From contig BLLK01000022.1 of the NCBI GenBank assembly GCA_021927905.1, positions 2,170,001-2,234,000 on the forward strand: a DNA stretch of 64,000 nt, read 5' to 3'. The translations under genes and the position numbers were made by a program. The notes under the pieces were generated by a model. That model made no database searches and was not told where the DNA came from. It worked only from the letters and a program-made list of their open reading frames with translations. The stretch comes from Chaetoceros tenuissimus. Its lineage: Eukaryota; Bacillariophyta; Thalassiosirophyceae; Chaetocerotales; Chaetocerotaceae. This document shows, one piece after another, positions 9,584-18,877 of this stretch (positions within the stretch are counted from its first letter, which is position 1; every line of letters starts with the position of its first letter).

Positions 9584-11335
9584 TTAAACTTGCTCAATAA
9601 TTGGTGCTGCTTCAACCTTTTCTTTTACAACTAGAGTTGATGCATCTTTGAGACTGTCACTCTTCTTTACATCACCTCCAACTTCATCTGAATCTTCCTC
9701 TAACTCAGGAGTGAGTCCACTCCAGTTTTGAACTGCTGAAACTATGCACTCATTCGAACAATTTTGCCAAAACGCATACGTCAGTCTATGCTCACTTATC
9801 TTCCATTTCTGATGGCATTTTCGAAGCATAATGTAAGGCATACCAACAGCTGCTACAGCATAGACTCCAACTACAGGAATGAGCCAAGGTTGTGTCGCAG
9901 CCACACCAGCACCGAGTAGAAAACTTGACTTTGCATTGCATACTGAAGTTGAATGCAAGAATACAGCAGCTTGTAGTGTATTAAATTTTCCTGTTTTACA
10001 CCAGACTGCTAGGCATTCACTATTTGAGTAAAGAATATGATATTTTGGCAATGCAGTTTCATCTTCTGGTTTATCTTGCTCTGCCAAAATAAATCTCACA
10101 CGTTCTAAAACAATTGCCCTAGGATCACTTTTGGGCAACTTTGGCTCTTCTTTAGGTTCTTCATTTTCATGAGAACTGTTTGCAGGAATGGTACCATAAC
10201 CTAAATCTTCAGCATCTGGTTCAGGTTTCTTCTTCTGCAGCGACATTTTCTTGAGTAAGTTGTTCATTCCTGCAATAGGTCGAATGGACCTTTGAGAATT
10301 CGTGGATCGCACGCTTCCGAAAGAGGAAACACTCGAATCATCAGATACCTTGTTTGCATTTCTTCCTTTCAGGAAACCTGGTATTCCTCTTGATCTTGGT
10401 CTAGTCCGTCTTTCAACTTCATTTGCTTCTTGAATCATTTTCTCCAAGTCCTCCATATCATCAAACGACGTAGTCTGCTGGTGTGCCCCATTTGTAGATG
10501 TGGCCGTTTTACTACCTGCAGGTTTGGAATCTCTTTCTTCTGAAACAGTGCCCAAGGTTTGGCTGTGTGCTGATGTTTTAAAGTATTCGTCGTGGTCGTC
10601 AAATAGTGACGAATCATCATCTACTGTACTTTCATCATCAGGCCCATTCTTGTCCTTTTTCTTGTTCGGAATCTTGAACAACTTTTTGATTTTTTCAAGC
10701 TTCCCCTTGGAACTGAATAGACTCTGTCCATAATTCACTTTGCTCCACTTCTTTAAGAGTTTAGGGTCGGTAATTGTACGAAGATGAAACCGTTTTCCGC
10801 CCTCTTCTACCGCTTCGTCATCTTCTTGATCATCTTCGTCCACTTGTTCTTTACTAGGAGGTGGGGGACCTACATGTGAATGAGCTGCTGCATCTTCTCC
10901 ATCTTTCTTGTCATAAAAGTTCTTCATCATATCATTGATACCTTTTATTTGTAGGTGTTTAAATGGCCCTTTTTTCTTTTGCTGTGTAGAGGAGTAACCA
11001 AAGTCCGCAATTACAACTTTGTGTTCTCCATTTTCTGAGACTTCGGATTCCAAGACAATGCCATGGATCTGGATTGGCCAGAGAGCTACTTTTAGTATTT
11101 TCCATCGTATAACATGGTCCCCTGGTTGAAATTTTGGAACTTGTTCTTCTTTTACTTGCTTCTCTGTAGCAGCAGCAGTTGCCGTTGTCGCGATAGATAC
11201 ATCGTCGCCCATGATAGGTCCAACTGATATAAGATCATCATCATTATGTGCCCAACCTCGGAGAAGGCCAGGTTCTGGGTCAGCTTGAGACTGTGGCTTT
11301 GGTGGTTCCGTAGATGAAGCTATTTGCTCAGACAT
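9584..11335 (-). CDS. LRAT-like domain protein with long disordered insertion
   Basis: 583 residues from the ATG at 11335. An N-terminal block (about residues 75-130) has the start of an LRAT/NlpC-P60 fold: FQPGDHVIRWK, then IQIHGIVLE with the likely catalytic His. A C-terminal block (about residues 435-540) has the second half, YSNSECLAVWCKTG, followed by hydrophobic helices. Some 300 acidic, Ser- and Lys-rich residues separate the two halves. Aligned with the family motif NCEHFVTYC, the catalytic Cys position is Ser here (N-S-E-C), with Cys two residues later. Acyltransferase or thiol peptidase activity is therefore doubtful. It is convergent with the allantoinase gene, 51 bp apart. Confidence 0.65.
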   Translation of the reverse strand: MSEQIASSTEPPKPQSQADPEPGLLRGWAHNDDDLISVGPIMGDDVSIATTATAAATEKQVKEEQVPKFQPGDHVIRWKILKVALWPIQIHGIVLESEVSENGEHKVVIADFGYSSTQQKKKGPFKHLQIKGINDMMKNFYDKKDGEDAAAHSHVGPPPPSKEQVDEDDQEDDEAVEEGGKRFHLRTITDPKLLKKWSKVNYGQSLFSSKGKLEKIKKLFKIPNKKKDKNGPDDESTVDDDSSLFDDHDEYFKTSAHSQTLGTVSEERDSKPAGSKTATSTNGAHQQTTSFDDMEDLEKMIQEANEVERRTRPRSRGIPGFLKGRNANKVSDDSSVSSFGSVRSTNSQRSIRPIAGMNNLLKKMSLQKKKPEPDAEDLGYGTIPANSSHENEEPKEEPKLPKSDPRAIVLERVRFILAEQDKPEDETALPKYHILYSNSECLAVWCKTGKFNTLQAAVFLHSTSVCNAKSSFLLGAGVAATQPWLIPVVGVYAVAAVGMPYIMLRKCHQKWKISEHRLTYAFWQNCSNECIVSAVQNWSGLTPELEEDSDEVGGDVKKSDSLKDASTLVVKEKVEAAPIIEQV

Positions 11336-11782
11336 GCTGCTTATTTCATCGTAACAATACAACGCAATACCAGGTCTTTTGGAAGGAATTAGGTGAGTAT
11401 CTTCTTCTCATGGGTATTCCTCTCTCTATTCTCTACCGTAATGTTGGCTTAGAATGAAGTTGGTAACGTCTTTTACTGGAAAAAAATTTCCGTTGAACAT
11501 ATCAGTGGAAAGCTTGCAACGAGCTCTATTTGTCTATTCTACTTTTATAGAAGACATGTTACTTATTGTAAAGAAAAGAGTTTGACATTTTACTATTGCC
11601 CCTACCTTGTTTAGCTCAAATTCGATGTAATATAGATATGACTGACTAAAATTCTGTCAGTCCCATTTCTAAGCCAATAGATTTTCTCAATTCTTCACCT
11701 CGTAGGTACTTTGTCAGTATTCCTTGGTTGTCCGACCTTCACTTCGTACGTACTTTTTCATTGTATCATTTTGAGCTGCAAT

Positions 11783-11896
11783 TGGGGAGTCTTAGTTTCA
11801 ATAATGTTACGTTGCAATAGAACAAAGTCTGAGCTATTGCAACGTATGTCTGGCAACTTCGTATGGCACATACTTGCTGAAATATAAGACTCCCCA
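11783..11896. other. compound hairpin, possible structured RNA or small foldback
   Basis: An outer 12-bp stem (11783-11794 with 11885-11896, perfect) is extended by 5 bp (11796-11800 with 11878-11882). It encloses a perfect 12-bp hairpin (11809-11820 with 11834-11845, 13-nt loop). A second possible stem, GTATGT at 11844-11849 with ACATAC at 11868-11873, overlaps the end of the inner hairpin. The layout resembles a branched RNA, but it could equally be a small foldback DNA element. Confidence 0.45.
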
Positions 11897-12094
11897 GTAA
11901 AATCACTTCGTACTTACTCAACATTACGGTATGCGTTACAGTCGCTTTTTGCACAGAGGAGAGGGTCCGCCGTTCCTTCCGTAGACACGAATGCCAGCTA
12001 AAAAAGGGGTCTAGGATTACAAAGCTGAAATGAATAAGGACGTATGTCCCTTTGTTTTGAGGAAAATAAAAACGATAGACCAGGACCTTGGTAT

Positions 12095-12936
12095 TTAACA
12101 GCAGAGTCGTGTAAGAATACCTGATTTTTGTGAGTTTTTGCTGCAAAGTGAAAATGCTAATTTCGGCTCCAATGGATGCGCAATAAAAAAGTAATACCTT
12201 TCTAAAAGCTCTTTTTACGCTTGTTTCAAAACTGTAATCGACGAGAGCGCGCATGCTTTCTGAGTCGAGAAAGTACCCTCTAAAATAGCTTACTTCGGTT
12301 ATGTCACAGTTTGATTGCAACCATATTTCTCGCCACAAAATGAGTTGTCGATTCTGAGAAGTTACAAATATATTCTTGAAGTTATTTTGTGAATGAATAT
12401 GTAATTACTTTAACCATAGAATAAAAGCAAGTATTTCTATCGAATGCATCTTTGGAGGGGTTTTCTTTGATTCTTTATCGTACGTACAGACTGTACCAAC
12501 AATGGCACAATCTCCGTCATTGGTCTGTGAAATCGAGTGAATTTGAAGCCAATTTCGAATCATGAATCGACAATGTCTTCTATACCCTCAAAAAGATTAT
12601 TTTGCAGTCAATCTACAGCTAATGTAAATACACCAATCTTTCGAAAACTATTCAAATGAACAGTATGTAACTTGTTGGAATCGACAACTCATTTTATGGA
12701 GAGAAATATGGTTGCGATTCAACACCAAATATTTGAAAAAATGACCATCTCGTCTGACAAAAAGCTAAATTTCTCGACTCAGAAAGCTTGCGCGCTCTCA
12801 TCGATTACAGTTTTGAAACAAGCGTAAAAAGAGCTTTTAGAAAGGTATTAGTATTTTATTGCGCGTCGATTGGAGCCGAAATTAGATTTTCACTTTGCAG
12901 CACAAAATCGGTATTCTTACACAACTCTGCTGTTAA
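12095..12936. repeat. long imperfect inverted repeat (foldback-type element)
   Basis: The left arm (12095-12354) is the reverse complement of the right arm (12678-12936), with scattered substitutions and small indels; the spacer is about 323 bp. The best-matched core (about 12165-12260 against 12770-12870) is nearly identical. The outer ends start with TTAACAGCAGAGT. No coding capacity for a transposase is seen, so a non-autonomous foldback/MITE-like element or a decayed hairpin locus is likely. Confidence 0.85.
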
Positions 12937-13165
12937 TAATTTCCCGGCTTCAGTTTTAATATAAATTTATTTATAAAGAACTTTTCAAAGAACTACCAAG
13001 CTTTCTCTTCTTTGGAAATGAAATAGTTGAGTTCATTTTATTACGTATTTTATTAAAATCACTTTTATTAAATTAAAAATACTTTTTCGTCTGTAACGTG
13101 AATATTACTATTACTTTTTGCATGGATATATACATTGAATGAATTAGAAACCAAAGCACGAATGT

Positions 13166-14707
13166 CTATGCTTCGAAATCATCGTCATTGAAAGTCTCTT
13201 TCTTTTGTCCTTTCTCGGCAGCATCAAAGACGTTAGCAAGGTATGGTCCAATAGATGGGTCCTTCTTCATCAACTTCTTCAAAGATGCTGGAGCATTGTC
13301 AGCGAATCCAGGGAGTTTACCCATGTGTCCTGCTCCAACTGGTACGTGGGAAGAACTGTCTCCCATCTCTCCCTTTGCACGCTCCTCAGCGGTTCCAATA
13401 TATACCTCATCACGCTGGTATCCAGCAATCTTTCTGTGAATAGCAGCAATTACCCAAGCAGCTCCACAAAGTCCGGTTGCCTCAAGAAGAAGACAAAGGC
13501 GTAGAAGAATGTAGGTGAATGGAGAAGAAAGGAAAGCAATTGGGAAAGCAGAAGCTACAAGCTGCCAAGAGATGGATGCACAGATGGTGGTGATAAGTGC
13601 TCCAAGGAATCCAAATCCGAAGAACTCTTGAAGTCCATCAGATACTCCGAAAACGTTGTCCTCTCCCTCTGGGATAGATACAGAGGTTACACGAGCAACG
13701 AAGAACATACAGGATACAACACAAAGCTGACGTCCAATCATGAATCCTGGAAGGTTGTGTCCCTCTCCACGGAAAAGAAGCTCACAGGTTTTCTTAGCCC
13801 ATACAGACTCTCCACGCTCAGATTCCTGAATCTTGGATACAGCGAAGAAAGCAATTTGCATACCCTCAAGCATACCTACAACGGACATGAGGAAGAAGAA
13901 GATAAGGGTAGCAAGCCATGCTGGAACTCCCTCCCACATAGTAGTCTTTCCTTGGAAAAGAGCCTGAAGGGTAACAGCGAAACATCCGATAAGGATAGCA
14001 AGAGAGTAAAGACATCTGATCCAGAAGAAAGCAGCCTGTGCAGGGGTACGTGGATCCTCGTTAGACTCAATCTTCTTTCCAGCCATAGCAGCTACAGCCA
14101 TCTGAATAAGGTAGGAAGAGTGAACAAGTCCAGAGAACTCAACAGCCATAGCTACCCAAAGAGTGAAAAGTGCAAAGTAGGTGTTGATGTAGTCAAGCAT
14201 ACAGTGGGAAGCGTTAACCTGAGTGTTAAGCTGTCCAACGTTACATGTGAAAAGAATCATAGCAAGTCCGGTCTGGAAGAAAAGAGTAATGATCCAGTCA
14301 GGCATTCCCCAAAGCTCAGCTCCTCCAAGAGGACCTCCAGAAACGTTAACACTGAAAACAACAAATACAACCATGAACTGACGTCCGAGAAGGTATCTGT
14401 CAAGGTTATCTCCTTTGTTGGTGATGGAAGTACACTTGTAGGAGATGGGGTGAGAATCTCTGTAAAGCTCCTTGTTTACTGGCGCAAGTCCTACAAGGGA
14501 AGCCTGTCCTCCCTCAACCATGGTAAGCCAAAGGATAGCAACCCAGATAAGAACGTAAGCTGCAGCTGGATGTGCATCAGCAGAAAGGTTGGTCTGTCTG
14601 GATGCGATCAATCCCATGATACATACAATGGAAAAGATAAGAAGGCACATGGAGTAGAACCCCTTGAATGCGTTAAGCGGGTTGGAAAGTGCTGAAGAGT
14701 CTCCCAT
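13166..14707 (-). CDS. SIT: silicic acid transporter (SIT)
   Basis: 513 residues from the ATG at 14707; an upstream in-frame extension is not needed. It takes up silicic acid for frustule formation, with Na+ coupling known in marine diatoms. The diagnostic SIT motifs occur once in each of two inverted halves: EGGQ (65-68) with GRQ (108-110), and EGMQ (281-284) with GRQ (325-327). The family CMLD motif is at 169-172. About ten hydrophobic helices are followed by a hydrophilic C-terminal tail of about 90 residues. Codon use is strongly biased (GGA, TCC, AAG, GTT favoured), like the ribosomal protein genes in this window and unlike most neighbours, which suggests high expression. It is divergent to the RluA-type gene. 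Confidence 0.97.
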   Translation of the reverse strand: MGDSSALSNPLNAFKGFYSMCLLIFSIVCIMGLIASRQTNLSADAHPAAAYVLIWVAILWLTMVEGGQASLVGLAPVNKELYRDSHPISYKCTSITNKGDNLDRYLLGRQFMVVFVVFSVNVSGGPLGGAELWGMPDWIITLFFQTGLAMILFTCNVGQLNTQVNASHCMLDYINTYFALFTLWVAMAVEFSGLVHSSYLIQMAVAAMAGKKIESNEDPRTPAQAAFFWIRCLYSLAILIGCFAVTLQALFQGKTTMWEGVPAWLATLIFFFLMSVVGMLEGMQIAFFAVSKIQESERGESVWAKKTCELLFRGEGHNLPGFMIGRQLCVVSCMFFVARVTSVSIPEGEDNVFGVSDGLQEFFGFGFLGALITTICASISWQLVASAFPIAFLSSPFTYILLRLCLLLEATGLCGAAWVIAAIHRKIAGYQRDEVYIGTAEERAKGEMGDSSSHVPVGAGHMGKLPGFADNAPASLKKLMKKDPSIGPYLANVFDAAEKGQKKETFNDDDFEA

Positions 14708-15246
14708 TTTTATTAATACTAGATATGGTATTATCGAGTGTAATTCAGAATTATGAGAACATGAATGAGGAAGAAAGAAATATTTGCATTGAAAATGAGG
14801 GGTTTGCGTTCCGCCGGCCACAACATGTCTTGGATTGTGAGAATGCTTCACCAACCCTTCTCAAATAGGCTAAAGTAATATAAATATAGCTCTTTCAACG
14901 ACAAAGTAAAGCGTTCCATACTTTTGAACATTCCGATGACATTTTTCAAATTTCAAGTATGCCATTACATAAGCCTTTTCTATGCTGGTGAGTGTCTCTA
15001 AAGTAAGTCCAGGTGAGAATAGAGAAGAGGATTGTGAAAGCCAGATGAATGCATCATCCTTCAAAAGAAGAATCAAATCATCATCTATGGTTTGGATTAT
15101 GAAAGTACCTTATTTCTTATTTCACCCCCTCTCCTCCCCCCACAAAAAGATCTTTCCATCTTCCATCATCACCAGCACCACACAAACTCTCGCATTAGAC
15201 TACCTTATCTCCATTCATGATGATGTAAAATGGTCTGTTCGAAATA
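14708..15246. other. promoter region between SIT and RluA-like genes
   Basis: A 539-bp divergent intergenic region with a C-rich pyrimidine tract around 15120-15143. It would hold the SIT promoter. No gene is recognised. Confidence 0.5.
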
Positions 15247-16764
15247 ATGCTCAAGAGCATCATCCATAGGAACCATAAACTGAAGAAGAGAGTCATGACC
15301 ACTGTTTCAGAGCCCAAGAACCATCTACAGACGTTTCTAACGAGGCCTGAATCAGAAGAAACATTCATAGAAGATAATGAGACTTGTTGGGGAACAAAAG
15401 GTGATCTCAAAGACCTCAGAGCATTATTAGATATTCTCGATAAATCACAAACTATTTTGCATGAATGTAAAGACTATATTGCCATCGATAAGCCACCAGA
15501 CTTGAGAATGGACGGTAGCTATAGAGCATCGGTGCACAAACTAACTTCGTATTGGTATCCGTCGCATCTTCTTCGACAACAATCAAATTTATTACAGGCT
15601 GTTGAATGTTTACATCGACACAATTATTTGAAAGATAATGAACTGCGACCTATACACCAATTAGATTTTCCAACCAGTGGGGTGCTACTTATTGGAAGAA
15701 ATAAAAAGGCTGCCGCTATTGCAGGTGAATCTTTTGTTAATAGAACAGCACGCAAATCATACTTGGCAATTGTACATGGACATTTGAATGTTTTGAATAG
15801 AGAATTACCAATTTTAAATGCTTCCAGACTCAAGTTTCTATCTGAATCAGAACGTGACTATAAAAAGATCAAGGATCCAAAAAGAAAAGGCGATACTTTC
15901 ATAGGATTTGTTCCCTTACATACTGCTTTTATAAAATGGCAAAGTGCAATGAAGGAGAAAATAAAATTGAAAGAGACGAGAGATTCCAAGGAATTGGAGG
16001 AATTTCATGCAATGAAAAAACAGCGACAGGAAAAGAAAATGAAGAAAGCTTATGTATTGGATCCAAAAGAATTTGATCAAGTCATGGAAAAATCATTGCA
16101 TATTTCCGAAAAAGATTCCATAGAACTGTTGGATATGAAATGGAAAGATGTCAAATGCAACGTTGCATGGAAGAATGCCTTTGAAAACATGACAAAAGAA
16201 TATAATAGAGTTTTGAAAGACAAACATGATAGAATACTAAACCCTCCTACGGAAAAGTTGCCAACACTTTTTCGTGTAGAAGGTGAAGATGAAAATACAT
16301 TTTATATTTATGCGCCTTGTGCACAAGTGAAGGAAAGATACAAAATGATGCTACTCCCGGATTCACTCGTGAACGATCCATCATTAATTCCTAATGACGA
16401 ACAAATAGAGACGTTGGATTTCAAACCAGCATTGACAAAATGCAAAATATTAGAGAGAGGATATCTTAGTGGGAAAGCCACGACAAAAGTGGAGCTATCT
16501 CCACATACAGGAAGACGTCATCAACTCAGGTTGCATATGGTAGTCGCCGGTAGCCCTATAGTTGGCGACATTAGTTACGAAAATGAGTCCAATCCTTGGG
16601 AAATTTGCTCTAGAATGTGCCTGCACGCGCATAAATTGACATTGGATCTCAAAGGAAAAGAGTTGAGTGTTATGGCGCCAGATCCTTTTATAGTAAACCA
16701 CATTGATGTGGATGGATCGAATGAACGAATAGTCAATTTTCATGTAAAGATACCAGGAAAATAG
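15247..16764 (+). CDS. RluA-family pseudouridine synthase
   Basis: 505 residues. It isomerises uridine to pseudouridine in RNA. The catalytic loop is HQLDFPTSGVLL, with the catalytic Asp at residue 140 (the family consensus is HRLD). The C-terminal RNA-binding segment SPHTGRRHQLRLHM and the GD(I)SY element are present. A charged insertion of about 130 residues, roughly 205-335, rich in Lys and Glu, splits the catalytic domain. Such insertions are uncommon in bacterial members but occur in eukaryotic ones. There is no S4 domain. The N-terminal 20 residues are basic, so an organellar role is possible. The target RNA is unknown. It is convergent with GatA. Confidence 0.88.
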   Translation: MLKSIIHRNHKLKKRVMTTVSEPKNHLQTFLTRPESEETFIEDNETCWGTKGDLKDLRALLDILDKSQTILHECKDYIAIDKPPDLRMDGSYRASVHKLTSYWYPSHLLRQQSNLLQAVECLHRHNYLKDNELRPIHQLDFPTSGVLLIGRNKKAAAIAGESFVNRTARKSYLAIVHGHLNVLNRELPILNASRLKFLSESERDYKKIKDPKRKGDTFIGFVPLHTAFIKWQSAMKEKIKLKETRDSKELEEFHAMKKQRQEKKMKKAYVLDPKEFDQVMEKSLHISEKDSIELLDMKWKDVKCNVAWKNAFENMTKEYNRVLKDKHDRILNPPTEKLPTLFRVEGEDENTFYIYAPCAQVKERYKMMLLPDSLVNDPSLIPNDEQIETLDFKPALTKCKILERGYLSGKATTKVELSPHTGRRHQLRLHMVVAGSPIVGDISYENESNPWEICSRMCLHAHKLTLDLKGKELSVMAPDPFIVNHIDVDGSNERIVNFHVKIPGK

Positions 16765-16837
16765 GCACTAAATTTTGAAGAAATGCAAGATTTAAAGTAG
16801 CTAGCAACAAATATAAAGTAATTACATCGTCCATTAT

Positions 16838-18445
16838 TTACAATTGCAATATTCTAGCTGTATTGATAACTTTCTTATCGGAAAGTCTTGGTCCAAAAAT
16901 CTGCATTCCCACATGGGAAACATCACCTTCATTGATGGGAATATTAATGGAAGGCAGTCCTGCTAAACTTATTGGAACAGTCATGACATCATTCTGAAAA
17001 GCTTCCGTGCTGTCTATCTGAACATCAGTACCAAGCTTTGGTGGCTTTGTCAATGCTGTGGGGATGATCATCAAATCAACAACATCTTCGCTACTGCACT
17101 CGTCCCCTTGACCAAATGCATGATTGAATTCTTTTGTCATTGTTCCTCTTACATTTGAGGCACCTTCATAATGAGTATGAAAGCGGTCAGATGACAAGAC
17201 TGCAGTTCCTGTCAAAATTCTTCTCTGTACTTCTTTTCCAAATCCTTTAGATCGTACAATTGCAAACTGTCCTTCTCTAGCTGCCATTCCTTCTGGAACA
17301 TCTAAATCACCTGAACTTGAAAGCCCATATCGCAATCCATCATATCGTGATAAATTAGAGCTTGCTTCTGCACATGAAAGAACATAGTATGCTGGTAAGG
17401 TCATTTTCACTGTTTCGGATGATATTGTAGACTCGGGAATTATGACAATTGTAGCTCCTTTCTCTTCTAACTTTTGTATGGTGTCATCCCATGCTTGATG
17501 CACATCTTTCGAGCAGCCTGTAATTGAAAATGCAGCAGGTACACCAATTTTGAGTCCCTCCAAGGAATTGTCGGTAGATTCAGGATCAATAATGTCTTCT
17601 CCCATAAAACAAACAGTGGAATCTCTTAAATCCTCTTGCAAGTCCAATGTATTATTGTTCTTCTTTTCATTTTTAATAATGTCAAGAGCATGCCCTACAC
17701 ATGTAACACTAGACCCAATGATTCCAACAGTATCAAGCGAACTTGCATAACTAACTACTCCATCTCTTGAAATACTTCCGTAAGTAGGTTTCATCCCCAC
17801 AACTCCACACCAAGCCGATGGCAACCGTACCGATCCACCTGTATCGGTTCCAATCGATATAAAAGATGATCCCATGGAAACACTCGCTGCACTACCAGAA
17901 CTACTTCCACCAGGACTGACAATATGTTCTCGATCAACATCAAACGAAGGAATCTTGAGAGTTTGAATATTTCGGATAGACTCATCCAAAGAGAAATCAT
18001 GTAAAAAAGGCAGAGGATTCACAGTGTACCCTCGATTACAATTCGAACCTAAACTCCCCATACCAAATTCATCCATATTAGTCTGACCAATCACAATCGC
18101 TCCAGCCCTCTTTAATTTTTTAACCAATAATGCATCATATCCTGGTGTACCTTCCAACATATCAGAGCTTGCACTCAGTGGGAAATCTCGAGTGGCAATG
18201 TTACTCTTTATAGATATAGGTATGCCGTCCAATATACTTAATGGTTGACCAGCTTTGTATCGTTCATGTGATTCATTGGATAAGTCAATGATATCTTGTA
18301 TTGAATTCAAACATGAAAATATGTTGAATGTTTCATTGGTGGAGGACGCGAGTGAAAGGCAGTAGGTGGACAGTTGTGTAGGGTTAATAGTTTGTTGATG
18401 AAATAGTTTGTGGATAATTGGAATCGTCAGTCTATTTCTACTCAT
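16838..18445 (-). CDS. GatA: glutamyl-tRNA(Gln) amidotransferase subunit A (organellar)
   Basis: 535 residues from the ATG at 18445; the frame continues upstream without an ATG. GatA is the amidase of the GatCAB complex, which converts Glu-tRNA(Gln) to Gln-tRNA(Gln) in mitochondria and plastids. The amidase-signature triad is visible: Lys in IPISIKSN, cis-Ser and the nucleophile Ser in the GGSSSGSAASV motif and the following GTDTGGSVR. The segment GQTNMDEFGMGS is characteristic of GatA rather than other amidases. The first 30 residues lack acidic residues and look like an organelle targeting peptide. Confidence 0.93.
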   Translation of the reverse strand: MSRNRLTIPIIHKLFHQQTINPTQLSTYCLSLASSTNETFNIFSCLNSIQDIIDLSNESHERYKAGQPLSILDGIPISIKSNIATRDFPLSASSDMLEGTPGYDALLVKKLKRAGAIVIGQTNMDEFGMGSLGSNCNRGYTVNPLPFLHDFSLDESIRNIQTLKIPSFDVDREHIVSPGGSSSGSAASVSMGSSFISIGTDTGGSVRLPSAWCGVVGMKPTYGSISRDGVVSYASSLDTVGIIGSSVTCVGHALDIIKNEKKNNNTLDLQEDLRDSTVCFMGEDIIDPESTDNSLEGLKIGVPAAFSITGCSKDVHQAWDDTIQKLEEKGATIVIIPESTISSETVKMTLPAYYVLSCAEASSNLSRYDGLRYGLSSSGDLDVPEGMAAREGQFAIVRSKGFGKEVQRRILTGTAVLSSDRFHTHYEGASNVRGTMTKEFNHAFGQGDECSSEDVVDLMIIPTALTKPPKLGTDVQIDSTEAFQNDVMTVPISLAGLPSINIPINEGDVSHVGMQIFGPRLSDKKVINTARILQL

Positions 18446-18877
18446 GACTTTACTTTTGATGGGTCTTTTGGGGATTTGCAAATATCTATTTGATGTGAAT
18501 AGGATACAGACGAGTAGTGATGAGAGTAAAAGATAAGAGCTGAAAGAGTGACTGAGTGAGTGAGATGCTCTGATAAATAATGAGGTTTGGTGGTCGGAGC
18601 CTCATTTTTGTGAGGGGAATAACACATACTTTAGCTATTTTGATCAGATATAGGCTCTTTTCATACTTACAAAACTTTCTTCCAGATCTTTTCATCTTTA
18701 CCAAAAAAGCCAACGCGACGATGTTCGATGTTCATCTCAGTCATCAAGTGATCGAGTCAGAAAAACAGGCACATAATAATACGATAATAGGTGCTTTCAT
18801 TTCATAACATAGACTTGAACTACAACACAACATACAATCTAAAGCATACTATATAAAAATATAGATCACCTCTGAAA
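18446..18877. other. intergenic, divergent promoter region
   Basis: Spacer between GatA (minus) and the MsrB-like gene (plus). A TATA-like run (TATATAAAAATATA, about 18848-18861) lies just before the MsrB-like ATG. No gene is seen. Confidence 0.5.

Larger units (their letters stand above)
11336..13165. other. gene-free segment with inverted repeats
   Basis: A 1.8-kb stretch with no credible gene. A frame at 11766-12338 (minus) lies mostly within the inverted repeat and is not protein-like. The segment holds the compound hairpin at 11783-11896, the long inverted repeat at 12095-12936 and several variants of a short motif like ACTTCGTACGTACTT near 11700, 11742, 11858 and 11905. Confidence 0.6.

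Noticed and set aside
11766-12338. 190-codon minus-strand gene
   Set aside because: Its first half is the arm of the long inverted repeat and the rest overlaps the compound hairpin; the product has no protein-like pattern.
13628-14695. 355-codon plus-strand open frame over the SIT gene
   Set aside because: It is antisense to a certain SIT gene. Its Ser/Lys-rich translation follows from the codon bias of the real gene.
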